Of a stretch of 64,000 nucleotides of DNA, positions 43,171-52,112 are shown one piece after another. A program made the translations under genes and the position numbers. The DNA lies in assembly GCA_963849115.1 (NCBI GenBank), contig CAWKGK010000009.1, positions 434,001 to 498,000 on the forward strand, given 5' to 3'. The notes under the pieces were generated by a model, which saw nothing but the letters and a program-made list of their open reading frames with translations, was not told the origin of the DNA and did no database searches. Each line of letters begins with the position of its first letter. The stretch's first letter is position 1. Origin of the DNA: JACDAL01 sp963849115. Its GTDB lineage: Bacteria > Actinomycetota > CADDZG01 > WHSQ01.

Positions 43171-44186
43171 TTGAGGCGCGCCTGAGCGAACTCGTCGAGG
43201 CCGCCGATCCGGCGGCTCTCCTGAGGGCGGTCGACGACCTCGTCGAGACCCGCTCGTGGGACGACATGATCTCGTTGGCAGAGGCCTGCGAGGATGCGGT
43301 CGAGCGCGGCAAGCAGCTGTGGTCGATCGCACAGCACATCGACTACCGCCTCGCTCTCGAGGCCCCCGGAGACTACGCAGCTGCGGTGCTGCAGCCTGGG
43401 GTTGCCCGCTTCGCCCTCGGCCCCCTCACCGAGGTCTGTGCCTCGACCCACTCCTGGCAGGAGCTATCCCCCCACATCGACGAGCCGCGCAGCGCAGCGT
43501 ATGTGGCTCAGGAGCGCGTTCTCAGAGGTGAGATTCTGGAGGGGCAGGAGAACGCTCATCCCGAGATCCTGGAGCTCCCCCTGCGGCTGCTGAGCTTCGA
43601 GCCGACCTACGCCCTCGCGCGTTACTCGTCGAGCTACGTGGAGGTCGCCGAGCCCTGGGATCCACCGACCGCCTGGAGCGAGGTGGACGGCTCGGCGGGT
43701 CCCCCGGTCGAGGACGCTGAGCTCGCCGACGCACTGTTGGACCTCGTGCGACCGTGGACGTCGGAGTCGAACGGCTCCGCGGAGGTTGCGGTCGTGGAGG
43801 GGAACGCGGCCGGCGCAGTGCGTGCCCTCGCCGGCTCAACCGCTCGAAACGTCCTTCTTCAGACTGACGAAGGCATTCAGAGGGTGGCATGGGCGGCGGC
43901 CAGCGGTGGCGCGCACGGACGCAGACGCGGCGCGGCTTACGGGCGTTTCGCGGCCTGGTACCTGGCCACGCTGGCATTGGGTCTCGAGTGGCCGGTGGAC
44001 CCCTCGGAGCTTGCCCTCGCCATGCCTGATCTCTCTTGGCACCTCTGGGATGAGGGCAAACCGGAGCAAGGCTGGGTGCTGAGGCTGGTGTTGGAGCACC
44101 GGGTGGACGGCTGGGCCGCAGCCCTGGATGCGCGCGACGAGGCCGAGGACGAGGTCGCTACGTTGGCTCCTTCCGCGCCTCGCTGA
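43167..44186 (+). CDS. Hypothetical protein, helical, translationally coupled to the SGNH hydrolase
   Basis: This 339-residue protein has an ATG at 43167 overlapping the SGNH stop. It is acidic, alanine- and leucine-rich and probably all-helical, with neither signal peptide nor membrane segment. Some parts look repeat-like (ALLRAVDDLVETRSWDDMI at the start). The middle has GNAAGAVRALAGSTARNV and a conserved-looking RRRGAAYGRFAAWYLATLAL. I cannot assign a family; it resembles uncharacterised actinobacterial proteins in style. It should be a cytosolic protein made together with the hydrolase. Confidence 0.65.
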   Translation: MIEARLSELVEAADPAALLRAVDDLVETRSWDDMISLAEACEDAVERGKQLWSIAQHIDYRLALEAPGDYAAAVLQPGVARFALGPLTEVCASTHSWQELSPHIDEPRSAAYVAQERVLRGEILEGQENAHPEILELPLRLLSFEPTYALARYSSSYVEVAEPWDPPTAWSEVDGSAGPPVEDAELADALLDLVRPWTSESNGSAEVAVVEGNAAGAVRALAGSTARNVLLQTDEGIQRVAWAAASGGAHGRRRGAAYGRFAAWYLATLALGLEWPVDPSELALAMPDLSWHLWDEGKPEQGWVLRLVLEHRVDGWAAALDARDEAEDEVATLAPSAPR

Positions 44187-44315
44187 CGGTCCCGACCCCC
44201 CGCCCGGCTGCGGACCCGGTTGCACGGAATCGCTCGATGGGAGCGGTCCCCGTCGACCATGGAATTGGGTGGCTCGTCAACCACCGCGTGAAGGGATGTG
44301 ACTTGAGCCGCCCGT

Positions 44316-44942
44316 CTACATACGGCCGAGGAGCTCCTTCTTCTTGTTCTCGAACTCGACCTCGGTGATAACTCCCTGGGCCCTCAGGCGGGCGAGAGCC
44401 TCGATTTGCTCGGGGATGCTGTCTGCTTCGGGCGTTGGAAACGGCTGTCCCGAACGCATCATCCTGTTGCCGTTCTCCTCCGTCGCCTGATAGATCCTCA
44501 GCTGCACCTGCTCGGGCTTCTTTACGTTGGTGATGCGAGTCTGACCCCGCTCGCCGGCGGACTCGATCAAGAGATCACCTGCCCCGACGAGCCGCTCCAC
44601 GGCCGATTGCGCGAAGGCGACGTCGTTGATGCGTTCGAGAGGTATCTCGGTGGCTGCTCTGGCGATCACGCCGCGACGGGTGATGAGACGGTCGGTGGTG
44701 AGCACGAACAGCGTCTTGCTCCACTTCAACAGCGGAACGGCAGAGAGGAGCAGGAGAGCGATCAGGGCACCAGCGGAGACGGCCAGAAGGGCCGGACCTG
44801 AATCGGTCAGCGCTCCCAACGTCACCCAGGCCAGCACGATCAGCGCTGCCCACAACAGCGCCGGGACGACGGCGACCCAGTGAGGTCTCAGCTCGAAGAC
44901 GATGCGTTCGTGCTCGGCAAGCAGTGCCCGCGGAAATGCCAT
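44316..44942 (-). CDS. Bacterial PH-domain membrane protein with SHOCT tail
   Basis: This 208-residue protein has two transmembrane segments (about 22-44 and 48-70), then a bPH_2 domain with LFVLTTDRLITRRGVIAR and IPLERINDVAFAQS, and ends in a SHOCT motif (IEALARLRAQGVITEVEFE) near 180-205. PH-SHOCT proteins are common in actinobacteria; the role is not settled, though membrane stress response has been suggested for relatives. The ATG at 44942 is six bases after the RTX gene, so the two may be cotranscribed. Confidence 0.85.
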   Translation of the reverse strand: MAFPRALLAEHERIVFELRPHWVAVVPALLWAALIVLAWVTLGALTDSGPALLAVSAGALIALLLLSAVPLLKWSKTLFVLTTDRLITRRGVIARAATEIPLERINDVAFAQSAVERLVGAGDLLIESAGERGQTRITNVKKPEQVQLRIYQATEENGNRMMRSGQPFPTPEADSIPEQIEALARLRAQGVITEVEFENKKKELLGRM

Positions 44943-44948
44943 AGCACC

Positions 44949-46163
44949 CTAATTCTCGCAGGTGGTGGCGGTCTCGGCGCGGCAGGCGTCTGTTCCCTCG
45001 CCTCCGTCGGCCGAGTCCGTTCCAGTGCCCCCTCTGAGGGTGTCGTCGCCGGCTCGACCGGAGAGCTGATCGTCTCCGGAGTTCCCCTCGGCACGATCGG
45101 ACGCTGGTCCTGCCGTCATCACATCGCCCCCGCCCCCACCCTGGAGAAGATCTCGGCCGAAGCCTCCCTTCAACGTGTCCGCTCCGCCTGCGCCGCGCAG
45201 ACGGTTGGAGCGTTCGTCTCCCGAGATGATGTCGGCTCGGGCGCTGCCCAGGACCCTCTCGAGCGCCTCAAGTGAATCCGCTCCCTGACCCTCCGCGAGA
45301 CCGGCCGATAGATCAACCACCATCGGGTTGGGGGCTCCCTGGAAGGTAACGAGATCCTGTCCGTCTCCCCCCTTGAGGAGATCGCCGCCGCCGCCGCCCG
45401 AGAGCTTGTCTCGGTCCGGCCCCCCACTGATCTGATCGAACCCTCCGCGCCCTGCCAGCACGTCCTTCCCGGAGTCCCCCTGGAGGATGTCGGAGCCGTT
45501 GTCGCCCGAGGCGACGTCTCCGCCCGCGCCCCCGAAAAGATTATCGGGGCCGCCGCCACCGGTAAGGAAGTCTCGGTTGGGGCCTCCGACGAGGGAGTCT
45601 TGTTGGGCGTTGCCGAAGAGGGTGTCCTGGCCCTTGCCTCCGAACAGGGCATAGGGGGCCGACGCGCCTGCACCGGGCGCATCCCGACCCAGACCGCCGA
45701 ACAGGGAGTCGTCGCCGATCCCCCCCTCGAGGTAATCGCGTCCTTCGTTGCCCTCTAGCAGATCTCCGCCCCTGCCCCCGAAGACGAGATCGTTACCTGC
45801 TCTTCCGAACAGCCCGTCGAGCGAAGGACCTCCCACGACCTGGTCGTCTCCGCCGTCGCCCGAAATGCTGTCCCGGCCCTCGTGGCCGAAGAGACGGTCG
45901 CGGCCGCTTCTCCCGCACAAGAGATCCGCTCCCTGGAGGCCGAGGATGACGTCGGCGCCGCCCTTGCCGTCGATCACGTCGAATCCGTTGGTTCCCTGGA
46001 GCGTGTCGGGCCCCGGGGACCCGGAGACGGTCGGCGTCATGCCGAAGCACAGCGAGGGCTGGGCTTGAGCGCCAGAAACGCCCGGCGCCAAAGCAAGCAC
46101 AAGGGATGCGGCGAGAAAAGCGGCGCGAACCGCCCCGGCAGCACCGTTCCTGTTCAAGATCAA
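44949..46163 (-). CDS. Secreted RTX-type calcium-binding repeat protein
   Basis: This 404-residue protein has a signal peptide (AAFLAASLVLALAPGVSGAQA) and then many hemolysin-type nonapeptide repeats of the form GGxGxDxLx, for example GNEGRDYLEGGIGDDSLFGG. The repeats run from about residue 50 to 390 with one interruption near 270-300 (VVDLSAGLAEGQGADSLEAL), which is a known insert in RTX proteins. It ends with two cysteines. The repeats form a beta-roll that binds calcium outside the cell. No enzymatic domain is seen. The apparent start is TTG at 46163 after GAGGGGG; a second TTG follows two codons later. Confidence 0.85.
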   Translation of the reverse strand: MILNRNGAAGAVRAAFLAASLVLALAPGVSGAQAQPSLCFGMTPTVSGSPGPDTLQGTNGFDVIDGKGGADVILGLQGADLLCGRSGRDRLFGHEGRDSISGDGGDDQVVGGPSLDGLFGRAGNDLVFGGRGGDLLEGNEGRDYLEGGIGDDSLFGGLGRDAPGAGASAPYALFGGKGQDTLFGNAQQDSLVGGPNRDFLTGGGGPDNLFGGAGGDVASGDNGSDILQGDSGKDVLAGRGGFDQISGGPDRDKLSGGGGGDLLKGGDGQDLVTFQGAPNPMVVDLSAGLAEGQGADSLEALERVLGSARADIISGDERSNRLRGAGGADTLKGGFGRDLLQGGGGGDVMTAGPASDRAEGNSGDDQLSGRAGDDTLRGGTGTDSADGGEGTDACRAETATTCEN

Positions 46164-46368
46164 ACCCCCTCGTCACGGTTACGCGTCCTGGCGCGGCTCG
46201 TTTCTGTTTATTCCCTCGCGTTTCGAAATACAAGGACCTTTGAGCTCAACGAGGCTTTGCGCGAAGTTTTCTTGGTACACGGCGCGTACTAGACGAGCCA
46301 GGGTTGGGGCCGTCCCGCTGGGCTCGGGGGGAGGCCCTGTCCTGCTGCACCACCCGTAGGATTGGGGC

Positions 46369-46662
46369 ATGGCCATCGATCGTCCGGCAGTGGATCACGT
46401 AGCGAGGCTGGCCCGGCTCGCCTTGAGCGAACAGGAGCGCGATCGCATGAGCGCGGAGCTGGCCCGGATTCTCGAGCACGCCGAGTTGATTCAGGCACTC
46501 GACCTCGATGGAGTGGAACCCACCTCGCACCCGCTTCCACTCGTGAACGCTTTCCGCCCGGACGAGGCCGGGCCTTCGCTGGAGGCCGAGGCAGCATTGG
46601 GCGGGGCTCCCCTACAGGAACGAGGCAGCTTTAGGGTGCCGCGCATCATCGAGGAGCCGTGA
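46369..46662 (+). CDS. gatC: Aspartyl/glutamyl-tRNA amidotransferase subunit C
   Basis: This 97-residue protein has the GatC pattern: VDHVARLARLALSEQE near residue 8, then LARILEHAELIQALDLDGVEPTSHP, and a C-terminal FRVPRIIEE. It stabilises GatA and GatB. The ATG at 46369 begins the gatC-gatA-gatB operon, and its stop overlaps the gatA GTG as GTGA. The 205-bp gap upstream (46164-46368) holds the promoter for gatC and for the divergent RTX gene, but I do not see a clear -10/-35 pair. Confidence 0.93.
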   Translation: MAIDRPAVDHVARLARLALSEQERDRMSAELARILEHAELIQALDLDGVEPTSHPLPLVNAFRPDEAGPSLEAEAALGGAPLQERGSFRVPRIIEEP

Positions 46663-48137
46663 GCTCCGACGAGCTGTGCTTCATGGCGGCCACAGAAGCT
46701 GCGACGAGACTCTCGACGGGTGAGTTGTCATCCGAGGAGCTGACTGCCGCGGCGATTGAGCGCAGCACCACCCTGGATCCACGGCTGGGAACTTATTTGC
46801 AGGAGACCTACGAGCGCGCGCTCGAGGAAGCGCGCGCGTCCGACGAACGCAGGGCGAGCAAGCGCTTGTGCTCCGACTTCGACGGGGTGCCCGTTGCCTA
46901 CAAGGACATCTTCGTCACCAAGGATGTCGCCACGACCGCGGGCTCGCGCATCCTCGAGGGTTGGGTCCCCCCCTACGACTCGACCGTCGTGGAGCGGTGC
47001 AAGGGGGCCGGGTTGCCGGGCCTCGGAAAGCTCAACCTCGACGAGTTCGCAATGGGCTCGTCGACAGAGAACTCGGCCTATCACCCCACCCGCAACCCCT
47101 GGGATGACGAGCGAGTGCCCGGGGGTTCCAGCGGGGGTTCGGCCGCGGCCGTGGCCGCGGGCATGGTTCCGTGGGCCTGGGGAACCGATACCGGGGGCTC
47201 GGTGCGGCAGCCCGCGTCACTGTGCGGCATCGTGGGCGTCAAGCCGACCTACGGGCGCGTTTCCCGCTATGGAATCGTCGCCTTCGCGTCTTCGCTTGAT
47301 CAGGCGGGGCCCTTGGCCAGAACGGTAGAAGACGCGGCCGCACTGCTGCAGCTTGCGGCCGGCCACGACCCCTGCGATTCGACCTCTATCCCACAAGAGG
47401 CGCCGGACTTCACCTCAGGCATCGACGCTGGAGTGAAAGGACTTCGCATCGGCTTGGTGACGGAGTTCTCGACCGAGGGTCTTGCCAAGGGCGTGAGGGA
47501 CAGAGTTGAGGAGTCCTACGTGCGGCTCGAGAAGCTCGGTGCAACACTCGAAGAGATCTCGCTGCCCTCCTTTGAGCATGGGATATCTGCTTACTACTTG
47601 ATCGCTCCTGCCGAGGCGTCTTCCAACCTGGCTCGCTACGACGGAGTGCGCTACGGGCTTCGATCGGATGGTGATGACATCGTCGCGATGACGTCTCGCA
47701 CCAGAAATGAAGGCTTCGGGACGGAAGTCAAGCGCCGCATCATGCTGGGGACCTATGCGCTTTCGGCCGGCTACTACGACGCCTATTACGGCCAGGCGCA
47801 GAAGGTTCGGACCCTGACCATCCAGGACCTCGAGCGGGCTTATCAGAAGGTGGATCTGATCGCGTGCCCGAGCTCTCCGACGACCGCGTTCCGGCTCGGC
47901 GAGCGGACCGACGACCCTCTGGAGATGTATCTCTCTGACATATTCACCGTTCCTGTGAACCTCGCCGGAAATGCAGCCATCAGCGTCCCTTGCGGCCTCT
48001 CGGAGGACGACGGTCTGCCGGTGGGCCTACAGCTCGTCGCAAAGGCGCTTGACGAAGCAACCATGTTTAGAGCCGCCTATGCGTTCGAGCAGGATCTGTC
48101 ATGGGCGGGTTCCAAGCAAAGCAGACCGAAGCTGTGA
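46659..48137 (+). CDS. gatA: Aspartyl/glutamyl-tRNA amidotransferase subunit A
   Basis: This 492-residue amidase-signature protein hydrolyses glutamine to supply ammonia for converting Glu-tRNA(Gln) and Asp-tRNA(Asn). The Ser-cisSer-Lys triad is visible: lysine in VAYKDIF near residue 82, GGSSGGSAAAV near 155 and GTDTGGSVRQPA near 178. The family end PVGLQLVAKALDE is present. It starts with GTG at 46659 and overlaps gatC and gatB by four bases each. Its presence implies that the organism lacks GlnRS and/or AsnRS. Confidence 0.97.
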   Translation: MSSDELCFMAATEAATRLSTGELSSEELTAAAIERSTTLDPRLGTYLQETYERALEEARASDERRASKRLCSDFDGVPVAYKDIFVTKDVATTAGSRILEGWVPPYDSTVVERCKGAGLPGLGKLNLDEFAMGSSTENSAYHPTRNPWDDERVPGGSSGGSAAAVAAGMVPWAWGTDTGGSVRQPASLCGIVGVKPTYGRVSRYGIVAFASSLDQAGPLARTVEDAAALLQLAAGHDPCDSTSIPQEAPDFTSGIDAGVKGLRIGLVTEFSTEGLAKGVRDRVEESYVRLEKLGATLEEISLPSFEHGISAYYLIAPAEASSNLARYDGVRYGLRSDGDDIVAMTSRTRNEGFGTEVKRRIMLGTYALSAGYYDAYYGQAQKVRTLTIQDLERAYQKVDLIACPSSPTTAFRLGERTDDPLEMYLSDIFTVPVNLAGNAAISVPCGLSEDDGLPVGLQLVAKALDEATMFRAAYAFEQDLSWAGSKQSRPKL

Positions 48138-49606
48138 ACGTGCAGGAAAGAAGCGCGGTCTACGAGACCACCGTCGGGCTCGAGATACACGTGGAGCTCT
48201 CCACACGATCGAAGATGTTCTGCTCCTGCGCAGTTGCTTTTGCCGGCGAACCCAACACGCGCACCTGCCCCGTTTGCCTTGGGCTTCCGGGCTCTCTGCC
48301 GGTGGTCAACGAGATGGCAGTGAACTCGACCATCAAGATCGGCCTCGCCCTTGGCTGCGACATCGCGCCCCGCTCGATCTTTCACCGCAAGAACTACTTC
48401 TATCCCGACATGCCGAAGAACTACCAGATCTCCCAGTACGACCTCCCACTTTGCGTGAGTGGACATCTCGATATCGCAGGTGTCTTCGGGGAATCTGCAG
48501 TGGGCATCACACGCGTGCATCTCGAAGAGGACACCGGCAAGTCGCAGCACATGGGCGGTACGGGGCGCATAGCCGACTCGAGCTACTCGCTCGAGGACTT
48601 CAATCGCGCCGGAACTCCTCTGGTGGAGATCGTCACCGAGCCGGACTTGCGCTCAGCTGAGGAAGCGCGGGTGTTCGTGACCGAGCTGCGCGCCCTGCTC
48701 GAGTCATTGGGGGTATCGGACGTTCGCATGGAGGAAGGCTCCCTACGGGTTGACGCCAATGTTTCGGTGAGGCGCTCGGGGGAGACCGAGCACGGGATCA
48801 AGGTCGAGGTCAAGAACATGAACTCGATCCGCTCGGTAGCACGGGCGCTTTCCTACGAGGAAGAGCGACAGCGCGCCGCGCTCGATGCCAACCAGACACT
48901 CGTGCAAGAAACTCGTCACTTCGACGAGAAGGCGGGCGAAACCTCGACCCTGCGCAGCAAAGAGTATGCCTTCGACTATCGCTATTTCCCGGAGCCGGAT
49001 CTCGTTCCACTGGAGCCGTCCGAAGAGTGGATAGAGAGAATACGAGCTCAGTTGCCCGAGCTGCCGGTGGAGAAGCGGGCGCGTTTCTCGCAACAGTACG
49101 GACTGACGGAGGCCGATGTTTCGTTGCTGACTTCGACCACGGCCACGGCCGACTGGTTCGAGGCCGCGGCGCATGCGTACGGGGGCGATGCCAAGAAGGT
49201 CGTCAACTGGATCATCGCCGACCTCTACGGGCTCTTGAACGAAGCCGGTATCGAGCTGGCACAATCGCTGATCTCACCTGCTCAGTTGGCGGCGCTCGTG
49301 GACATGGTCGACGCAGGCGCCATTTCTGGGAAGCAAGCGAAGCTGGTGCTCGGCGAGATGTTCACCGGCGGCAAGGATCCTCGGGACATCGTCTCGGTTC
49401 GCGGTCTGGAGCAGGTGTCGGATAGCGGAGCGATCGAGGCGGCCGTGGACGAGGTCATCTCGGAGCAGCCCGGCGCTGCCGACAAAGTGCGGGCCGGAAA
49501 CCTCGGCACGATCGGTTTCCTGGTGGGCCAGGTGATGAAGAAGACGCGCGGACAAGCCAATCCCAAGCTCGTAAACGAGATTCTTAGAGACAGGCTCGTC
49601 CAATGA
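48134..49606 (+). CDS. gatB: Aspartyl/glutamyl-tRNA amidotransferase subunit B
   Basis: This 490-residue protein activates Glu- or Asp-tRNA with ATP and amidates it. It has the GatB hallmarks TTVGLEIHVEL near residue 12, the zinc-type cysteines in FCSC and CPVCLGLPGSLP, RKNYFYPDMPKNYQISQYD, HLEEDTGK and a C-terminal YqeY-like domain from about 350 to 490. The GTG at 48134 overlaps the gatA stop as GTGA; a longer frame start at 48101 lies inside gatA. Its stop overlaps the SRPBCC gene. Confidence 0.97.
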   Translation: MNVQERSAVYETTVGLEIHVELSTRSKMFCSCAVAFAGEPNTRTCPVCLGLPGSLPVVNEMAVNSTIKIGLALGCDIAPRSIFHRKNYFYPDMPKNYQISQYDLPLCVSGHLDIAGVFGESAVGITRVHLEEDTGKSQHMGGTGRIADSSYSLEDFNRAGTPLVEIVTEPDLRSAEEARVFVTELRALLESLGVSDVRMEEGSLRVDANVSVRRSGETEHGIKVEVKNMNSIRSVARALSYEEERQRAALDANQTLVQETRHFDEKAGETSTLRSKEYAFDYRYFPEPDLVPLEPSEEWIERIRAQLPELPVEKRARFSQQYGLTEADVSLLTSTTATADWFEAAAHAYGGDAKKVVNWIIADLYGLLNEAGIELAQSLISPAQLAALVDMVDAGAISGKQAKLVLGEMFTGGKDPRDIVSVRGLEQVSDSGAIEAAVDEVISEQPGAADKVRAGNLGTIGFLVGQVMKKTRGQANPKLVNEILRDRLVQ

Positions 49607-50055
49607 TTACGATTGACACGACCGGCGTGCTTCCCGCTCCGCCGGAGGTGGTGTGGAAGCTCATCACCGACTGGGAGCATCAAGGGGATTGGATGCTCGA
49701 AGCCAAGGATTTCAAGGTACTGACGGAAAATCGCGAGGGGGTCGGCGTCGAGGCCGAGGCGACGGTATCCATCGGGGGTATCACCACGCGCGACCGCGTG
49801 CGAGTGAGCGGATGGGATCCTCCGCAGCGGCTCGAGATCAAGCACGACGGCTGGGTTTCGGGCCGTGGCGAGTTCAAGCTGACGCCGGTCGGGAAGGACC
49901 GCACCCATGTGTTCTGGCGGGAGGAGCTGAACCCGCCTCTGGGTGTTCTTGGGGCCGCAGGGATGAGCGTGTTCCGGCCGATGATGAGCCGTCTCTTCAA
50001 GCGCGACCTGCGCATCCTGGAATCGCTCTGCCGGGTGGCCCACGCTGCCGAGTGA
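49603..50055 (+). CDS. SRPBCC (START/Bet v1-like) family protein
   Basis: This 150-residue protein has the SRPBCC fold signs: PAPPEVVWKLITDWEHQGDW near the start, a central run of strands (GVEAEATVSIGG, RVRVSGWDPPQRLEI) and a long C-terminal helix (FKRDLRILESLCRVA). It probably binds a hydrophobic ligand. The ATG at 49603 overlaps the gatB stop as ATGA, so it is translated as the last gene of the gat operon, although a functional link is not obvious. Confidence 0.83.
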   Translation: MITIDTTGVLPAPPEVVWKLITDWEHQGDWMLEAKDFKVLTENREGVGVEAEATVSIGGITTRDRVRVSGWDPPQRLEIKHDGWVSGRGEFKLTPVGKDRTHVFWREELNPPLGVLGAAGMSVFRPMMSRLFKRDLRILESLCRVAHAAE

Positions 50056-50115
50056 TCGAGGTGGAGGGGCTTGGAGCTGTACCCACACCAAATGTGGGCA
50101 GGGATCCAAAGTTAG

Positions 50116-50514
50116 TCAGCGCCAGGCTCGAGCGGCCTTCATCGCGCCGCCCCCCTTATAGGCGGTTCGTAGTCCCATCGCCAGCAGGCAGACCGCGAAC
50201 ACCTTCGTGAGGGCGCCGGCGTTGATGCCGAGGGCGATCTCGGCCCCCACCCACGCCCCCGCCATCCCCCCTGCCCCCACTAGGCCGGCGTGCCGGAAGG
50301 AGACGTAGTCGTTGCGCACGTGCGAGATCATGCCGGCGACTGCGGTAGGGACGATGACCACCAGCGAGGTGCCCTCGGCGACGTGCTGGGAGCTGCCTAG
50401 GAAGATCACCATGAAGGGCACTACCACGAGGCCGCCGCCGACGCCGAACAGTGCCGAGAGGACGCCGGTGACAACGCCCGCCGCGATCACCGCAGCGATG
50501 AGCTCGGGGCTCAC
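50116..50514 (-). CDS. Half-size TauE/SafE family membrane protein (second of pair)
   Basis: This 132-residue protein has four hydrophobic segments and the TauE/SafE repeat signature GVLSALFGVGGGLVVVPFMV near residue 17. Full TauE/SafE exporters (about 250 residues) contain two such repeats; this one carries one. They export sulfite, sulfoacetate or similar organosulfur anions. The GTG at 50514 overlaps the previous half gene as GTGA, so two halves probably pair as one transporter. Confidence 0.82.
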   Translation of the reverse strand: MSPELIAAVIAAGVVTGVLSALFGVGGGLVVVPFMVIFLGSSQHVAEGTSLVVIVPTAVAGMISHVRNDYVSFRHAGLVGAGGMAGAWVGAEIALGINAGALTKVFAVCLLAMGLRTAYKGGGAMKAARAWR

Positions 50515-50867
50515 GTCAACAGCAGCTGGAGTGAGACGGCGATCATGAGAGCTCCAAACATGGCTTTCAGCAAGCCGGGGCTCGAACGGGACATGAGGCG
50601 CGCCCCCAGAGGAGCGCCGGCGAGGCTTCCCACCACCAAAAGCCCTGCGAGTGTCCAGGCGATGCGGCCGTCCACGGCGAAGCGCGTCGCGGCCGCCGCC
50701 GCAATTGGGACGATGGCTGCCAGCGAGGTCGCATTCGCCTGATGCTGGGACAACGCTGCGAAGGCCACCAGCAAGGGGACGATGACGATTCCGCCTCCTA
50801 CCCCCAGCAGGCCGCTCGTTATCCCCGCGACCACGCCGATCCCAAGACCTATGAGGACCGGCTTCAC
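50511..50867 (-). CDS. Half-size TauE/SafE family membrane protein (first of pair)
   Basis: This 118-residue protein has four hydrophobic segments and the repeat signature GITSGLLGVGGGIVIVPLLV. The GTG at 50867 overlaps the corrected stop of the aminotransferase as GTGA, and its own stop overlaps the next half gene as GTGA. Because of a frameshift the frame seems to continue from the aminotransferase, but that is not a real fusion. It likely pairs with its neighbour to form a complete exporter. Confidence 0.82.
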   Translation of the reverse strand: MKPVLIGLGIGVVAGITSGLLGVGGGIVIVPLLVAFAALSQHQANATSLAAIVPIAAAAATRFAVDGRIAWTLAGLLVVGSLAGAPLGARLMSRSSPGLLKAMFGALMIAVSLQLLLT

Positions 50868-52058
50868 CCCAGGAGATCGCCCAGACGCCTGATCCCCTCT
50901 ACGAGGTCGTCGTCCGAGAGGGCGTAGCTCAGGCGCGGCATAGCCGGGAGCGCCGAACGCCTCTCCGGGCACGATTGCCACCTTCGCCTGGTCCAAGACC
51001 AGGGCCGCGAGCTCGAGACTCGAGGACGGCTTCTGGCCCGCGATCGACCTCCCCAGCACGCCCTCGAAGGAAGGGAAACAGTAGAAGGCTCCCTGCGGCT
51101 CGATGCAGGTGACGCCTTCGATGTCGTTGAGCATCTTGGTCATTGTGAGTCGACGGCGGTCGAACGCCTCCCGCATCGTGGCGACGGCCTCCAGGTTGCC
51201 GCTCACGGCGGTCAGCGCGGCGGCCTGAGCGACGTTCGAGACGTTCGACGTGCTGTGGCTCTGGAGTGAGATGGCTGCGGCGGTGATTTCGGGCGGACCG
51301 ATCATCCAGCCCACTCTCCAACCCGTCATCGCATAGGACTTGGCGACTCCGTTGACCACGATGCAGCGGTCACGGGCCTCCGGAACGATCACGGGCAAGG
51401 ATGAAAAATGGTTGTCGCCGTAGACGAGGTGCTCGTAGATCTCGTCGGTGACAATCCAGATGCCGGCTTCCACCGCCCAGCGCCCGATCTCTGCGATCTC
51501 TTCACGGCTGTAGACGCTCCCGGTGGGGTTCGACGGCGACACGAACACGAGGGCCTTGGTTGCCTCGGTGCGGGCGGCCTCGAGCTGATCGACGGTCACC
51601 TTGAAGCCCGTCTCTGCGGTGGTCGAGAGCACCACCATCCGGCCCCCGCACAGCGAGATCATCTCGGGGTAACTGACCCAGTAGGGGGCCGGAAGCAGAA
51701 CCTCGTCTCCGTCGTCGATCAGGCTCGTGAACGCGTTGAAGAGGGCGTGCTTGCCCCCGTTGGTCACCAGCACGTGGGCCGCGGATACTTCGAGCCCCGA
51801 GTCGCGCCGGGTCTTCTCGGCGATGGCGGCGCGCAGCTCCGGAAGGCCCGGGCCCGGGGAGTAGTGGTGGTAGGGGACGTGACGACAGGCCTCGACGGCG
51901 GCGGAGACGATGTGCTCGGGGGTGGGGAAGTCGGGCTCGCCTGCACCGAACGACACGACGTTCTCGCCCTGCGCCTTGAGCGCCTTGGCCGCCGCCTCGA
52001 TGGCAAGGGTCGGTGACTCGGTGATGGCGAGGACTCGGCGAGAGGGCATGGGCCGCAT
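50864..52058 (-). CDS. Aspartate-type PLP aminotransferase (one apparent frameshift)
   Basis: This class I aminotransferase of about 397 residues has SFGAGEPDFPTPEHI near residue 37, the YxxGPGLPELR region, FVSPSNPTGSVYS, TDEIYEHLVYG and the PLP lysine in GVAKSYAMTGWRVGWM near 233. It resembles bacterial subgroup Ib aspartate/prephenate aminotransferases. An extra base in the GG at 50936-50938 shifts the frame; removing it yields GYARLSYALSDDDLVEGI and a TGA at 50866-50864. That corrected stop overlaps the TauE gene as GTGA, which supports the correction. It starts with ATG at 52058. Confidence 0.88.
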
Positions 52059-52112
52059 GATAGGGCCCGAACTGCGGCAAGCGACCGATTACGAGCGAGT
52101 GATCAAAAGGCC

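Noticed and set aside
50511..52058. Apparent fusion of an aminotransferase with a TauE/SafE half protein
   Set aside because: Removing one base at 50936-50938 restores the aminotransferase end and a stop overlapping the TauE GTG start, so two genes are more likely.
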